Shown: positions 15,001 through 21,647 of the stretch, piece by piece
How positions within the stretch are numbered: the first letter of the stretch is position 1
Layout: each line of letters starts with the position of its first letter
DNA from: Euryarchaeota archaeon UBA171
Lineage (GTDB): Archaea > Thermoplasmatota > Poseidoniia > Poseidoniales > Thalassarchaeaceae
NCBI GenBank assembly: GCA_002497295.1
Contig: DANO01000003.1
Span: forward strand, 574 to 22,220
Reading direction: 5' to 3'
Length of the DNA: 21,647 nt
The notes under the pieces: generated by a model
What the model was told of the DNA's origin: nothing
What the model saw: only the letters and a program-made list of their open reading frames with translations
Database searches by the model: none
Position numbers and translations under genes: made by a program

Positions 15001-16404
15001 GATCACATCTGGTTTGATTCGGCCATCATCGGTCGGGCCTTCGCTGCTGTAAGGGTACATTGCATCAGAGGACCCGTATCTATTCTGATGTGCTCCGACT
15101 GTGACTACATTCTTTGCTGTGGCTGGTGGTGAAATTCCGCTGCTGCCTTCGTTTCCAGCCGAGAAGAAGACGGTCATTCCTTCGTATGTCCAATATTGAT
15201 CCCATGTGCTAATTCGATCATCGGCATCCTCTGCCGATGTTGTGTATGTGTTGTAACCGGAACCCGAGCCCCAGCTGTTGGTATGGAAACGCGCTCCGTT
15301 GTTGTATGCCTGGGAGAGCATTGTATCTATCCCATAGCTGTACAGACCGCCAGAGTCATCATCCTCCATTGCTTGGAAAACGATTTCCGCTTCAGGAGCC
15401 ACTCCAGCATACTGCCCGGAGCTTCTGGATCCGGAACCCACGGCCGTACAGGCTACGTGCGTACCATGTCCAGAACCGTCTGCTGTGGAGCTGTCACCAG
15501 GGGTTACTGATGTTCTAGAGACGATTCTGGATCCAAAATCACCGTGATCATGGTCTATGCCAGAGTCTCCGACAGCGATTCTCTGTCCAGAACCATCTAG
15601 CGTGGTTGAAAACCATGTCTCTACATCTTCAGACTCGGTGTGGTCCCTTACCTCATCATTTGAGAGTACGAGTCGAGGCATTGGGGCGATCCATGCTACA
15701 GCAGGATTTTCAGCTAGAGAAGCGATTAATTCGTAATCGATTGAACCCCATCTCCGTCCATTGTCAACAATACCGCTGTCTACGAACCCCATCTCATCAA
15801 GAGTATCGAGATTGCCGATTCCAAGAGGGCTTGAGTCGTCCGATCTGCCTCCATCTAGAGTGTTCCAACCCAGTACCTCCACTTCGATAATATCCTGTTT
15901 GGATTCGATCGAGGGATGTATCAACAAACCTATTGGGACAGGGTGGGATACCGCCACTAAAGGCAAAAGAGCTACTTGTTCGAGTGCCTTTTCGTCACCT
16001 TGGACTAAGAAGCCAGATGGTGGAACGGCTGTTCTTATCTCTATGTCTGGTATTTCCTCGATTATCATTCTGGCATCCCACATACCAATCATATCGTCAA
16101 CCAGAACCATTGCCAAATCTTGCCTTGGCTGAGTAAACTCGGCTTGAATGGTCTGAGAGGGTAGGAATCCAGCCAAAGTGTACATTCCAATGGGGGTGTC
16201 TGCACTCATTGATCGACCTCTTTCGACGCCGAAGAATGTGACTGGTTCAGAGATATCCGAGATCTTCGAAGGTCCTGAAAGATCGACCTGCTGGATTCGA
16301 TATTCATCGGAAAGAATGTCTTGATTATCGAAATCTATTGACCCCCACATCATTGTCGTAAGAAGTGCCGCTATGAGCAGAGCACCCCGCTTCTTCATAT
16401 TCAT
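12031..16404 (-). CDS. Subtilisin-family (S8) surface protease with stalk, membrane anchor and cytoplasmic tail
   Basis: This is a 1457-residue serine protease exported to the cell surface. In order: signal peptide (1-20), propeptide-like region to about 255, and an S8 catalytic domain with Asp280 (AVGDSGID), His313 (GHGTHVACT), oxyanion Asn418 (SAGNEG) and Ser499 (FSGTSMATP). A KP-43-like beta-barrel follows (about 580-692, with VVLAWSDYPG and NDLDLEVISPGG). Next is a CARDB domain (about 705-805), then further NEW3-like repeats with N-x-G turns near 949, 1069, 1186 and 1291. A membrane helix lies at about 1370-1391. A cytoplasmic tail of about 65 residues looks helical. The stalk repeats resemble those of the next gene downstream. 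Cys319 in the His motif replaces the usual Gly; Cys477 could pair with it. A second Met (MNMKK, two codons later) is an equally good start. Substrate unknown. Confidence 0.95.
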   Translation of the reverse strand: MNMKKRGALLIAALLTTMMWGSIDFDNQDILSDEYRIQQVDLSGPSKISDISEPVTFFGVERGRSMSADTPIGMYTLAGFLPSQTIQAEFTQPRQDLAMVLVDDMIGMWDARMIIEEIPDIEIRTAVPPSGFLVQGDEKALEQVALLPLVAVSHPVPIGLLIHPSIESKQDIIEVEVLGWNTLDGGRSDDSSPLGIGNLDTLDEMGFVDSGIVDNGRRWGSIDYELIASLAENPAVAWIAPMPRLVLSNDEVRDHTESEDVETWFSTTLDGSGQRIAVGDSGIDHDHGDFGSRIVSRTSVTPGDSSTADGSGHGTHVACTAVGSGSRSSGQYAGVAPEAEIVFQAMEDDDSGGLYSYGIDTMLSQAYNNGARFHTNSWGSGSGYNTYTTSAEDADDRISTWDQYWTYEGMTVFFSAGNEGSSGISPPATAKNVVTVGAHQNRYGSSDAMYPYSSEGPTDDGRIKPDVIAPGMYVRSCEAQESGGSNELGQWYEEFSGTSMATPAAAGASILIRQYLMEIAQRPAPQASLIKAMLILGAEDIGTPNIPNNVEGWGRIDLSNSLIPESDVGIFVDDRHRLKSGEIDEYSFEVTRAGEPLKVVLAWSDYPGSTSSSDQLRNDLDLEVISPGGTSTYIGNVFSQGHSVTGGQADSVNNVEAVLVESAGLGVWTVRVSDVYHAGARQYQPYSIALRGVNVNDLTPDPAVDTDSFTLSTPIPQVGETVTIGATIANLGAGSVPSVSISASSPGQPLGVQTISMAPGEAVPLEWQWTPAASGIRQISIEIDPTDQVEESSEQNNLLTIPIEVSEPGIRVETDNPNPVMTVPSGSTTLQIALTNTALFPTNASISASNVVRMSDGAIVPWYSSFSQTEVDLNASEEKQLSFALAHPNPPEPGNYRVIITGIDEVNDVTSELILRLTVSPFPAVELRVPGGTLAVDAFDPSTASLQLTNEGNGPQTYDLALEAPAGWRATLDNLGTFVDSTHGSTGTLAKGAHRSIDITLKPPSVVVTAGTLMSAQLTISARTTTDSWVEDIPLIVAASDKISLTPDSGGIDEQVRPDARHEVPVQIVNEGNREIILTPQIISLPGGWSSISSTQTITIDKSSTSIWDLALEGNGRAVGGLVKVRFLTQDGNAFLWNRTIDVTSGAQPVVSFSSIVSADGSSSTSPLGLGALPVGTQFDLSWNVANQGLGTWSPVAELTAQEDGWVAPCSPVGTIQPGTSSKVWCSVTIPETQQGGSEAILTLRLEDGGLIAIDTVSILVKKTSKMEWSFQGNMPIINTGDTTQITLNVENLGNSPINSRIQVDAPSGWSHTILGDTILSLSPGESRSIQIEVTVGTARGPFVIDLQGSSTIEGSSYEVPLQVRASESGGMPLLTILIGLVVVVAIGVFTTMRLRTTTESKSKLFSKDEMEDRIAAIRWAKTALDAGESEKSVSMQLQSTGWSASQSKALIDLSKR

Positions 16405-16452
16405 TGAGGGCCTTCTGGCTCTCTATGAGCGTATGGGTATTCAGTTCAGGAT

Positions 16453-17010
16453 TCAGAAGATTGTAAAGTCTCCCACATTGATGTGATACTCGGAAGTCCA
16501 TTGGCCTACGTCATGGGTCCATCTCTCTGTCTTTCTATCCCCATCGTACGCATAGTATTCGAGATCTATCTCAATCGTATAATTCTCCCAGACAGAGGCA
16601 CCGTCAATGATGAGTTCCAAATCATCGTGGGCAATCGAAGTATGGGCACCAAGTCGTTCCCATGAAAAATCGGTCCTCCCGATTTCAATACCGACGTCGT
16701 CAACCATTCTTATTGACATCTCAATGTCTTCCATGGTCCTGGAGCCCCGGTTATCTAATTCAACCAAAACGATGTGTCCTCCTCCAGATTGGCGATAGAC
16801 GACATCGGCAGTTACTCCATCATAGGGGATTACCCAAAGGGAGCTTCCCAGAAGAAGGAGTGTAACGATGAGAATTACTAGACTTGAGAATATCACTCTC
16901 ACCGGATGTACGCGCTCAAGAGCTTCTTCAATGGACTCCAAGAGTTCATCGGCCGCTTCTTCATCAGCCTCCGTGGGCTCAAGATCGGAGAACCTTCGAG
17001 AATCCTCCAC
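16453..17010 (-). CDS. Single-pass membrane protein with extracellular beta domain, function unknown
   Basis: This 185-residue protein has an acidic N-terminal segment (1-36, rich in Glu and Asp), one strong membrane helix (about 38-62, VRVIFSSLVILIVTLLLLGSS) and an extracellular beta-rich domain of about 120 residues. The domain begins DVVYRQSGGGHIVLVELDNRGSRTM, reminiscent of FxLYD-type domains (a beta strand, N-x-G turn, then a strand and D-x-G). Charge distribution predicts the N terminus inside. It starts with GTG at 17010, preceded by GGGGGGAT, only 2 bases after the stop of the 1461-residue gene. The two are therefore probably translated together, and this protein may be a membrane partner of the exported one. 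I do not recognise a named family. Confidence 0.8.
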   Translation of the reverse strand: MEDSRRFSDLEPTEADEEAADELLESIEEALERVHPVRVIFSSLVILIVTLLLLGSSLWVIPYDGVTADVVYRQSGGGHIVLVELDNRGSRTMEDIEMSIRMVDDVGIEIGRTDFSWERLGAHTSIAHDDLELIIDGASVWENYTIEIDLEYYAYDGDRKTERWTHDVGQWTSEYHINVGDFTIF

Positions 17011-17012
17011 GA

Positions 17013-20000
17013 TTATATCCCCCCTATGATCGTCATCACGACTGTTGTGAGTCCGGATGTTAGGGGCTCTGGGATGACAATATGGGTTGTTGAGCCATCG
17101 ACGCCTGGAATGCTGTTTATGATCGAAAGATCGGAGGCCATGCCATTCACACCGAAGGTCGTCCCCGTGGGAATTCCATTGGTAAACTGGGCATCGAGAA
17201 GGACGCCGCGAAGGTCTATCCTGCGATCATCGTCAAGAATCGCATGCGCGCGGGCAGAGGCAACAATTCTCCCACCTTGGACATCAGAAATCTCAAAGTA
17301 TCCGAATTGAGAAATTAGATTGTGCACCTCTATAGTTGCGCTCTTGATGTCCTGGCATAGAATCTCCATGTCTTCCAATACAACCGGGGGAGCAGCTGGG
17401 ACATTTGATATCCTCATGTAAAGAACCTCAACTCCGTCACCAGAAGACTTCACAGCAAGGCCAAAGTCTTCCGTGGGCTTAATGGAAAGTCTATCTGCCA
17501 TCCCCTGTGCTAACATCAGGATGTCCCCTCTTTGGTTGATTGCCTCTCCCTGTGCCTCGATAAACATCGACATGCCAGGAGTACTCGATGCAAAGTCGAG
17601 TTGTGCAATGCCCTGGAAGGCAAGGCTCTTGGTTATGTCAAATGTCCTTCCAGGTTCTGTTGATAATGCGATTGTCCCGGGTACGTCTTTGAGGAATACT
17701 GTCGCTGGACGCCATTCCCCATCGAACCACTGCATCTGTTGAACCATCATTGAATCGACCGCTCTCCCCTGAGAATCCTGATATTCCGTTGGAACGTCCA
17801 TGTTTATCCTAATGGCTGTTCCAAGACTGGCGTCGAGATTGACTCTGCTCGGCACGCCGTTAATGAGAATCTCAGAACGCGCCCCTACATTCCGGTCTAG
17901 TAGCTCTGCATGGATACTTGAGAGGGGGAAGGAGGCTGCATACCTAGCGACAGTATCTATCTCAGATATGCTTCCAGTGGTCTCTGTCACATCGATTACC
18001 ATCTCGAGTTCGATATCTGAGCTAACACCCACTGGAAGTCCATGAAGAGTCACGAAGGCATCCATTCCCTGGATGGAATCCGTTGCGATAATCATGGACT
18101 CCGCACCGGGTAACCACCCCTTGGCATCAACGGCCACAGTCCACTGAGAGCCGTCATCAATCACCCTCCTTTCCATTTCAAGATCTATTGAGGGAGGCAA
18201 GTTTGGTATCCATGCCTTCATTGAGAATCCGGAAGACAGTCCTTGAGTGGGTGCGTGTATTGCGATTCCGTGTACCCAAGGAGGCTCCACCTCTGGCTCT
18301 TCGCCCTGTTGTGCTTGTACGATGAGATCGAAATTTGAATTCGATTCTAGCTCAATTCCATAGTTGAATGAGGTACTAGCACCTTCAGCCCCGGTAGAGA
18401 GTTCCGAAGTTGCGGAGGCAAGAAGACGATTAACTGACTGGCCAAGATCTGTGAATCCGCCCAAGAAGAATGCTAGACCTGAAACGCCTTTTGTACGGTC
18501 TAGGACTGGTATATCGATACCGACATCATCACTTGAGTTTCCGGGGATCTGGAGAGATATATCCGAAGGCAGTGGATCGAGCAAAATCGTTGCTGTGAGT
18601 GAATTATCCTGGCCAATAACTGGCACATGGTCGACTGCTATCCCGAAAGGCACGGGCTCCGCTGTCGTTATCCTAGCAGTGCTCCTACCCGCGCTGCCGA
18701 ATGCGCCTGGGTCATTGGCAGGGGACCAAGAAATACTATTCAATCCGGATATCCTCGAGGAGAGAGAAGAGGCCTCATTCTCAGAGTCATGGGTGTAAAG
18801 AAAGTGATTTCCAACCATTATCTCAGGTTCTTCGGAATTGGTTATCTGCGCCTCAATCGAAGAAATTGCTCCATCAGTACTCCATGAAAGAGTATCTCCA
18901 AATTCAGCATCGAAGGAGTCGGGGATGCCCAATATCCTGACCGCCTGTCGCTGTGTTCCGTTGGAGGCATGATATTGGAACGACTCTATGTCCTGACTAG
19001 CAGAATACGATGAAGAATCAGAATCGATTGTCATATCTATTACATTGGGCAGGTCGGAGATGCGGAGGCTTTGCACCGAGGCATTTGAGAGATTGCTGCC
19101 ATAATGGTCAATATACAGGAATTTGAGTGCGCCGTTGCTTCTTGACTTCATTTGGAAGGTTCGCTCCTCCGTGGCCGAATCGTAAGTTACGTGTACTGCT
19201 TCCAAGCCAGAGAATGCAATGGATGCTGCGATAGGCACAAGGGGTTCAACGAGGCCATCATTGCCCTGCACAAGCGCTGATTCCCGATCTCTTGAGAGAA
19301 TCAGATGATCGGAAGACTCGATCTCCATATGGTCGTGCGACCCGATAGCCAGCTTCACCGATGATAGTATGTCGGGCGCCCTAGTGATTCGAAAATCATC
19401 TGTAATCTCAAAATGTAGATTTTGTCCACCGCCATCCGGAGAGAACTCAATCCCTCCGCTTAACGCATCAACCACAATAGTTGGAACTGAGTTAATTATC
19501 AGAGCAGTTTCCAGGAACACATCCACCAGATTTACCAACGCTGCATCCAGAATTCTTGAAAGAAAATCTAGATTCTGGTTATTGCCAAACGATACGTCAT
19601 TTCCTTCGTCATTACCTCCGATATTGAAATCCCCGTATACAATCAGCGCGGTTGGAATCGCTCCAGTTAGAATTGATATCTTCTGGTGATCGGTTATCAC
19701 TCCGCCTCTAGTAAGCCATGAGTCGTATTCGATAGCGCCTATTTTACTCACTGATCTTAACAATATCATAGATTTTGGTGGGTCTGCTGGATTGATTGGA
19801 AGGTCCTCATTATCTTCATTCGGGGAAGTGTCTCTGGAGAAATTCTTGACTGCAATGATTAATCCAAGACGGTCGGGTTGTGACCCAGGTAACTCTGGAC
19901 TAGACCTAGAACCAAGCATCGTAAAGACTCGATCTATCTCCTGGGGCGAAAGCGAACCTGAGGGCATTCCCCTCAGCCAGCCCAATGAATCTGTGGAGTT

Positions 20001-21398
20001 TCCGTGATCCCCGTCCGCACGGTCCTCGGGCACATTTACCCTATCCTCGTGAAAATGAAGATGGATGTCTGCCCCGCGATCGGCGTAGTATTCCAACGTA
20101 CTCAGACTTCGCTCTCCTGGTCCACCAATGCCTGAGGTGAGAGAAGAGTCCGTACGGATGGTTACGGAAACCTCTCTTGGAATATCGAGTTCTTGGCCCT
20201 CCGGGTGAATACCAAGATCGATGTATGCAACTTCCCATATCTCACGTTCCCCCTCATCTGGTGGAGAATAATGGATGTAGCCGAAACCCGCTCTTATGCC
20301 ACAAGAAATCTCCATCGACGTGAGGGTGTTGAGTTCCGCGGGATCATATCTATCTGGACACTGGTCTTCAACTGGGTTGTTTATCGAAATCACATATGGC
20401 GCGGCCAGTGATGCTATGGAAATTCCAGAGTCATCAATATCGCCATTAGGATTGAATATTCCGAAAGTGATTGCTGCCAGGAATTCTGCGCCTGCATCGG
20501 AAATATCGAGGAATATTCTCTCTATGCCTACGTCCAATGTAAATTGACGTGGTGGTTGCGTGAATGCGGAATCGATAATCCAGACGTAACTCTCACCCTG
20601 ATTGAGTCCTAATGTATCTGAATAGGCGAAAGCCTTGACAAGAGATACCTCCATACTCTCCATATTCACCCATGCAGGGTCTTCTGGAGTCTCTTCATCG
20701 ATTACATCGACTTGAAACTGGATGGTTGGCTTGATCCACAGTCTGTCCCCACTTACGCCCCAGCCGCCATTGAAATCAAATTCGAGAGTTAGGCCAACCT
20801 GGATGTCATCATTCCCATCCCCATCTACATCCATCGAATGCAGGAACGGATCGCCATTGTTGAATATCAAGGAAATAAGCGAATCTGTAAATGTGACAAG
20901 CTCGATTGTTTGTTGTACATCTCCACTTTGATCTTCGTACTCCACCCAGATAGCATAGTCAGTGATATTGAATATAGTGGACCATATGTTTCTCACCTCC
21001 CCGGGCAGGGGTTCATTGGGGTCAGTTAGGATTCGATATGGACGTGGATGAATTACCTCGGGAGGAGTCGTTTCGATTTCACTGATGCCATTCAATAAAT
21101 CACCAGTTCCATGAATCGGGGAAAGCTCGTCACTATCTCTTATTGACTCCCTAATCTGATTCAGAGCTGCACCGGCTTCATCCCTCGCCTGAGGATCGGA
21201 TTTTATTGCTCGGTCCATTGCCAGAACTGCATCCAGATCATCAAGAATCCGGAAGTCATCAGAGGCGACCCTCTGCTCAGCACTTGCGAGAATTGTCGGA
21301 GAGGCCGCGGAAAGAAAGAGGAGCGCTATGACCAGTGCGGACCATGGCGGGGAGGCGGCGGAAATTGGATGGACAACACGAGCGGCATCCGCAGCCAT
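17013..21398 (-). CDS. Very large exported protein with recurring 'LP' motif repeats, function unknown
   Basis: This 1461-residue protein has a long signal peptide (hydrophobic core ALVIALLFLSAASPTILASA, residues 21-40, after a 20-residue n-region). Residues 50-100 look helical; 100-560 are beta-rich and include a calcium-loop-like DVDGDGNDD (190-198). From about 574 to 1432 a short pattern recurs: a hydrophobic strand, then G/D/N-(L/V/I)-P, then alternating hydrophobics. Examples are LRISDLPNVIDM (778), VRILGIPDSF (820), LLDPLPSDISL (939), WIPNLPPSIDL (1063), VTLHGLPVGV (1116), ILINGVPSRVNL (1177) and VFLKDVPGTIAL (1234). The C terminus is hydrophobic but short (TTVVMTIIGGI) and without a basic stop-transfer, so it is not a convincing anchor. 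The next gene starts 2 bases later. Function unknown; a secreted repeat scaffold or lipid- or glycan-binding role is possible. The ATG at 21398 has no strong Shine-Dalgarno. Confidence 0.85.
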   Translation of the reverse strand: MAADAARVVHPISAASPPWSALVIALLFLSAASPTILASAEQRVASDDFRILDDLDAVLAMDRAIKSDPQARDEAGAALNQIRESIRDSDELSPIHGTGDLLNGISEIETTPPEVIHPRPYRILTDPNEPLPGEVRNIWSTIFNITDYAIWVEYEDQSGDVQQTIELVTFTDSLISLIFNNGDPFLHSMDVDGDGNDDIQVGLTLEFDFNGGWGVSGDRLWIKPTIQFQVDVIDEETPEDPAWVNMESMEVSLVKAFAYSDTLGLNQGESYVWIIDSAFTQPPRQFTLDVGIERIFLDISDAGAEFLAAITFGIFNPNGDIDDSGISIASLAAPYVISINNPVEDQCPDRYDPAELNTLTSMEISCGIRAGFGYIHYSPPDEGEREIWEVAYIDLGIHPEGQELDIPREVSVTIRTDSSLTSGIGGPGERSLSTLEYYADRGADIHLHFHEDRVNVPEDRADGDHGNSTDSLGWLRGMPSGSLSPQEIDRVFTMLGSRSSPELPGSQPDRLGLIIAVKNFSRDTSPNEDNEDLPINPADPPKSMILLRSVSKIGAIEYDSWLTRGGVITDHQKISILTGAIPTALIVYGDFNIGGNDEGNDVSFGNNQNLDFLSRILDAALVNLVDVFLETALIINSVPTIVVDALSGGIEFSPDGGGQNLHFEITDDFRITRAPDILSSVKLAIGSHDHMEIESSDHLILSRDRESALVQGNDGLVEPLVPIAASIAFSGLEAVHVTYDSATEERTFQMKSRSNGALKFLYIDHYGSNLSNASVQSLRISDLPNVIDMTIDSDSSSYSASQDIESFQYHASNGTQRQAVRILGIPDSFDAEFGDTLSWSTDGAISSIEAQITNSEEPEIMVGNHFLYTHDSENEASSLSSRISGLNSISWSPANDPGAFGSAGRSTARITTAEPVPFGIAVDHVPVIGQDNSLTATILLDPLPSDISLQIPGNSSDDVGIDIPVLDRTKGVSGLAFFLGGFTDLGQSVNRLLASATSELSTGAEGASTSFNYGIELESNSNFDLIVQAQQGEEPEVEPPWVHGIAIHAPTQGLSSGFSMKAWIPNLPPSIDLEMERRVIDDGSQWTVAVDAKGWLPGAESMIIATDSIQGMDAFVTLHGLPVGVSSDIELEMVIDVTETTGSISEIDTVARYAASFPLSSIHAELLDRNVGARSEILINGVPSRVNLDASLGTAIRINMDVPTEYQDSQGRAVDSMMVQQMQWFDGEWRPATVFLKDVPGTIALSTEPGRTFDITKSLAFQGIAQLDFASSTPGMSMFIEAQGEAINQRGDILMLAQGMADRLSIKPTEDFGLAVKSSGDGVEVLYMRISNVPAAPPVVLEDMEILCQDIKSATIEVHNLISQFGYFEISDVQGGRIVASARAHAILDDDRRIDLRGVLLDAQFTNGIPTGTTFGVNGMASDLSIINSIPGVDGSTTHIVIPEPLTSGLTTVVMTIIGGI

Positions 21399-21420
21399 GT
21401 CACCAAGTTCTTACGAGGCT

Positions 21421-21432
21421 GATTTAGGATGT
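21421..21432 (-). promoter_or_regulatory. Possible TATA element for a leaderless transcript of the 1461-residue gene
   Basis: On the minus strand ATCCTAAATC puts a TAAA core about 25-28 bases before the ATG at 21398, the distance expected if transcription starts at or next to the start codon. Only GGTGA lies immediately before the ATG, too close to act as a normal Shine-Dalgarno. Confidence 0.3.
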
Positions 21433-21440
21433 TCCCCGAT

Positions 21441-21458
21441 GTGACCCTCTTAGGTCAC
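21441..21458. repeat. Perfect inverted repeat GTGACC-N6-GGTCAC
   Basis: Two 6-base arms (21441-21446 and 21453-21458) are separated by CTCTTA. The right arm overlaps the stop codon of the zinc-ribbon gene (21455-21457). The element lies about 45-60 bases before the start of the 1461-residue gene, just upstream of its possible TATA element. It could be an operator or a small hairpin; there is no T-run, so a terminator is less likely. Confidence 0.35.
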
Positions 21459-21647
21459 GGTCGACGGACAACCTCGATGGAGCCGCAAGCAGGACATGGA
21501 ACCCTGACACCTGGGGCTCCGGGCGGTATCCTGACCTTGAACGAGGTTGAGCAGGAACTGCAAGAGGACTTCAGTTCAATAGAGTCCGAATCCTGATGTG
21601 GCTCTTCTTCCATTACCTTTGGATCCGGTTCGGGCTCCACTGCTGGT
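21455..21647 (-). CDS. C-terminal end of a protein with a zinc ribbon (gene cut by window edge)
   Basis: Only the last 64 or so residues are in the window. A GTG at 21640 is in frame, but the frame remains open to the edge and the residues before and after it (PAVEPEPDPKVMEEEP) read as a Pro/Glu-rich linker, so I treat this as the tail of a longer protein. The domain is a zinc ribbon: CSSCSTSFKVRIPPG then VPCPACGSIEVV, with two CxxC pairs 19 residues apart (second Cys to third), ending in RRP. Similar ribbons (MJ0042-like) are found at the ends of archaeal proteins with many different functions, so the main activity cannot be judged. It is on the same strand as its neighbour, 56 bases upstream of it. 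Confidence 0.7.
   Translation of the reverse strand, partial: PAVEPEPDPKVMEEEPHQDSDSIELKSSCSSCSTSFKVRIPPGAPGVRVPCPACGSIEVVRRP

Overview
The window is archaeal DNA in which every gene I can support lies on the minus strand, so transcription runs from high to low coordinates. Complex I without NuoE/F/G ahead of nuoA, a NuoJ split into two genes, and secreted proteins held by C-terminal membrane anchors point to Euryarchaeota/Thermoplasmatota. My best guess is a marine group II archaeon (Candidatus Poseidoniales). That placement is inference; no rRNA or marker gene is present.

Right part (about 21.6 to 9.26 kb): cell-surface genes. In transcription order these are the 3' end of a gene ending in a zinc ribbon; a 1461-residue exported protein with a recurring 'hydrophobic-x-x-hydrophobic-Pro' motif; a tightly coupled 185-residue single-pass membrane protein; a 1457-residue subtilisin-family (S8) protease with an intact catalytic triad, a long beta-sandwich stalk, one membrane helix and a cytoplasmic tail; and an 892-residue anchored protein made of seven repeats of about 117 residues. 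The protease stalk and the 892-residue protein share the same repeat style and period. I infer a surface protease/stalk system, but no substrate can be read from the sequence.

Left part (9.2 kb to the left edge): a compact complex I operon, nuoA-B-C-D-H-I-J(N)-J(C)-K-L-M, with start/stop overlaps (ATGA, GTGA) or short gaps and good Shine-Dalgarno sequences. nuoM runs off the left edge and nuoN would be expected beyond it. The membrane subunits (A, H, J, K, L, M) and connecting subunits (B, C, D, I) keep most key residues: the four-Cys N2 site in NuoB, two CxxCxxCxxxCP clusters in NuoI, and Glu36/Glu72 in NuoK. The electron-input module is not in the window, so the donor (ferredoxin, F420H2 or other) cannot be told.

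The complex is unusual in several places: large insertions in NuoI (one SH3-like) and in the first cytoplasmic loop of NuoH, a dense histidine cluster in NuoL, Ala in place of the conserved second-helix Glu in NuoA, and three cysteines around the quinone-site segment of NuoD. The longest gene-free stretch is 92 bases. There are no tRNAs, rRNAs, mobile elements or CRISPR arrays.
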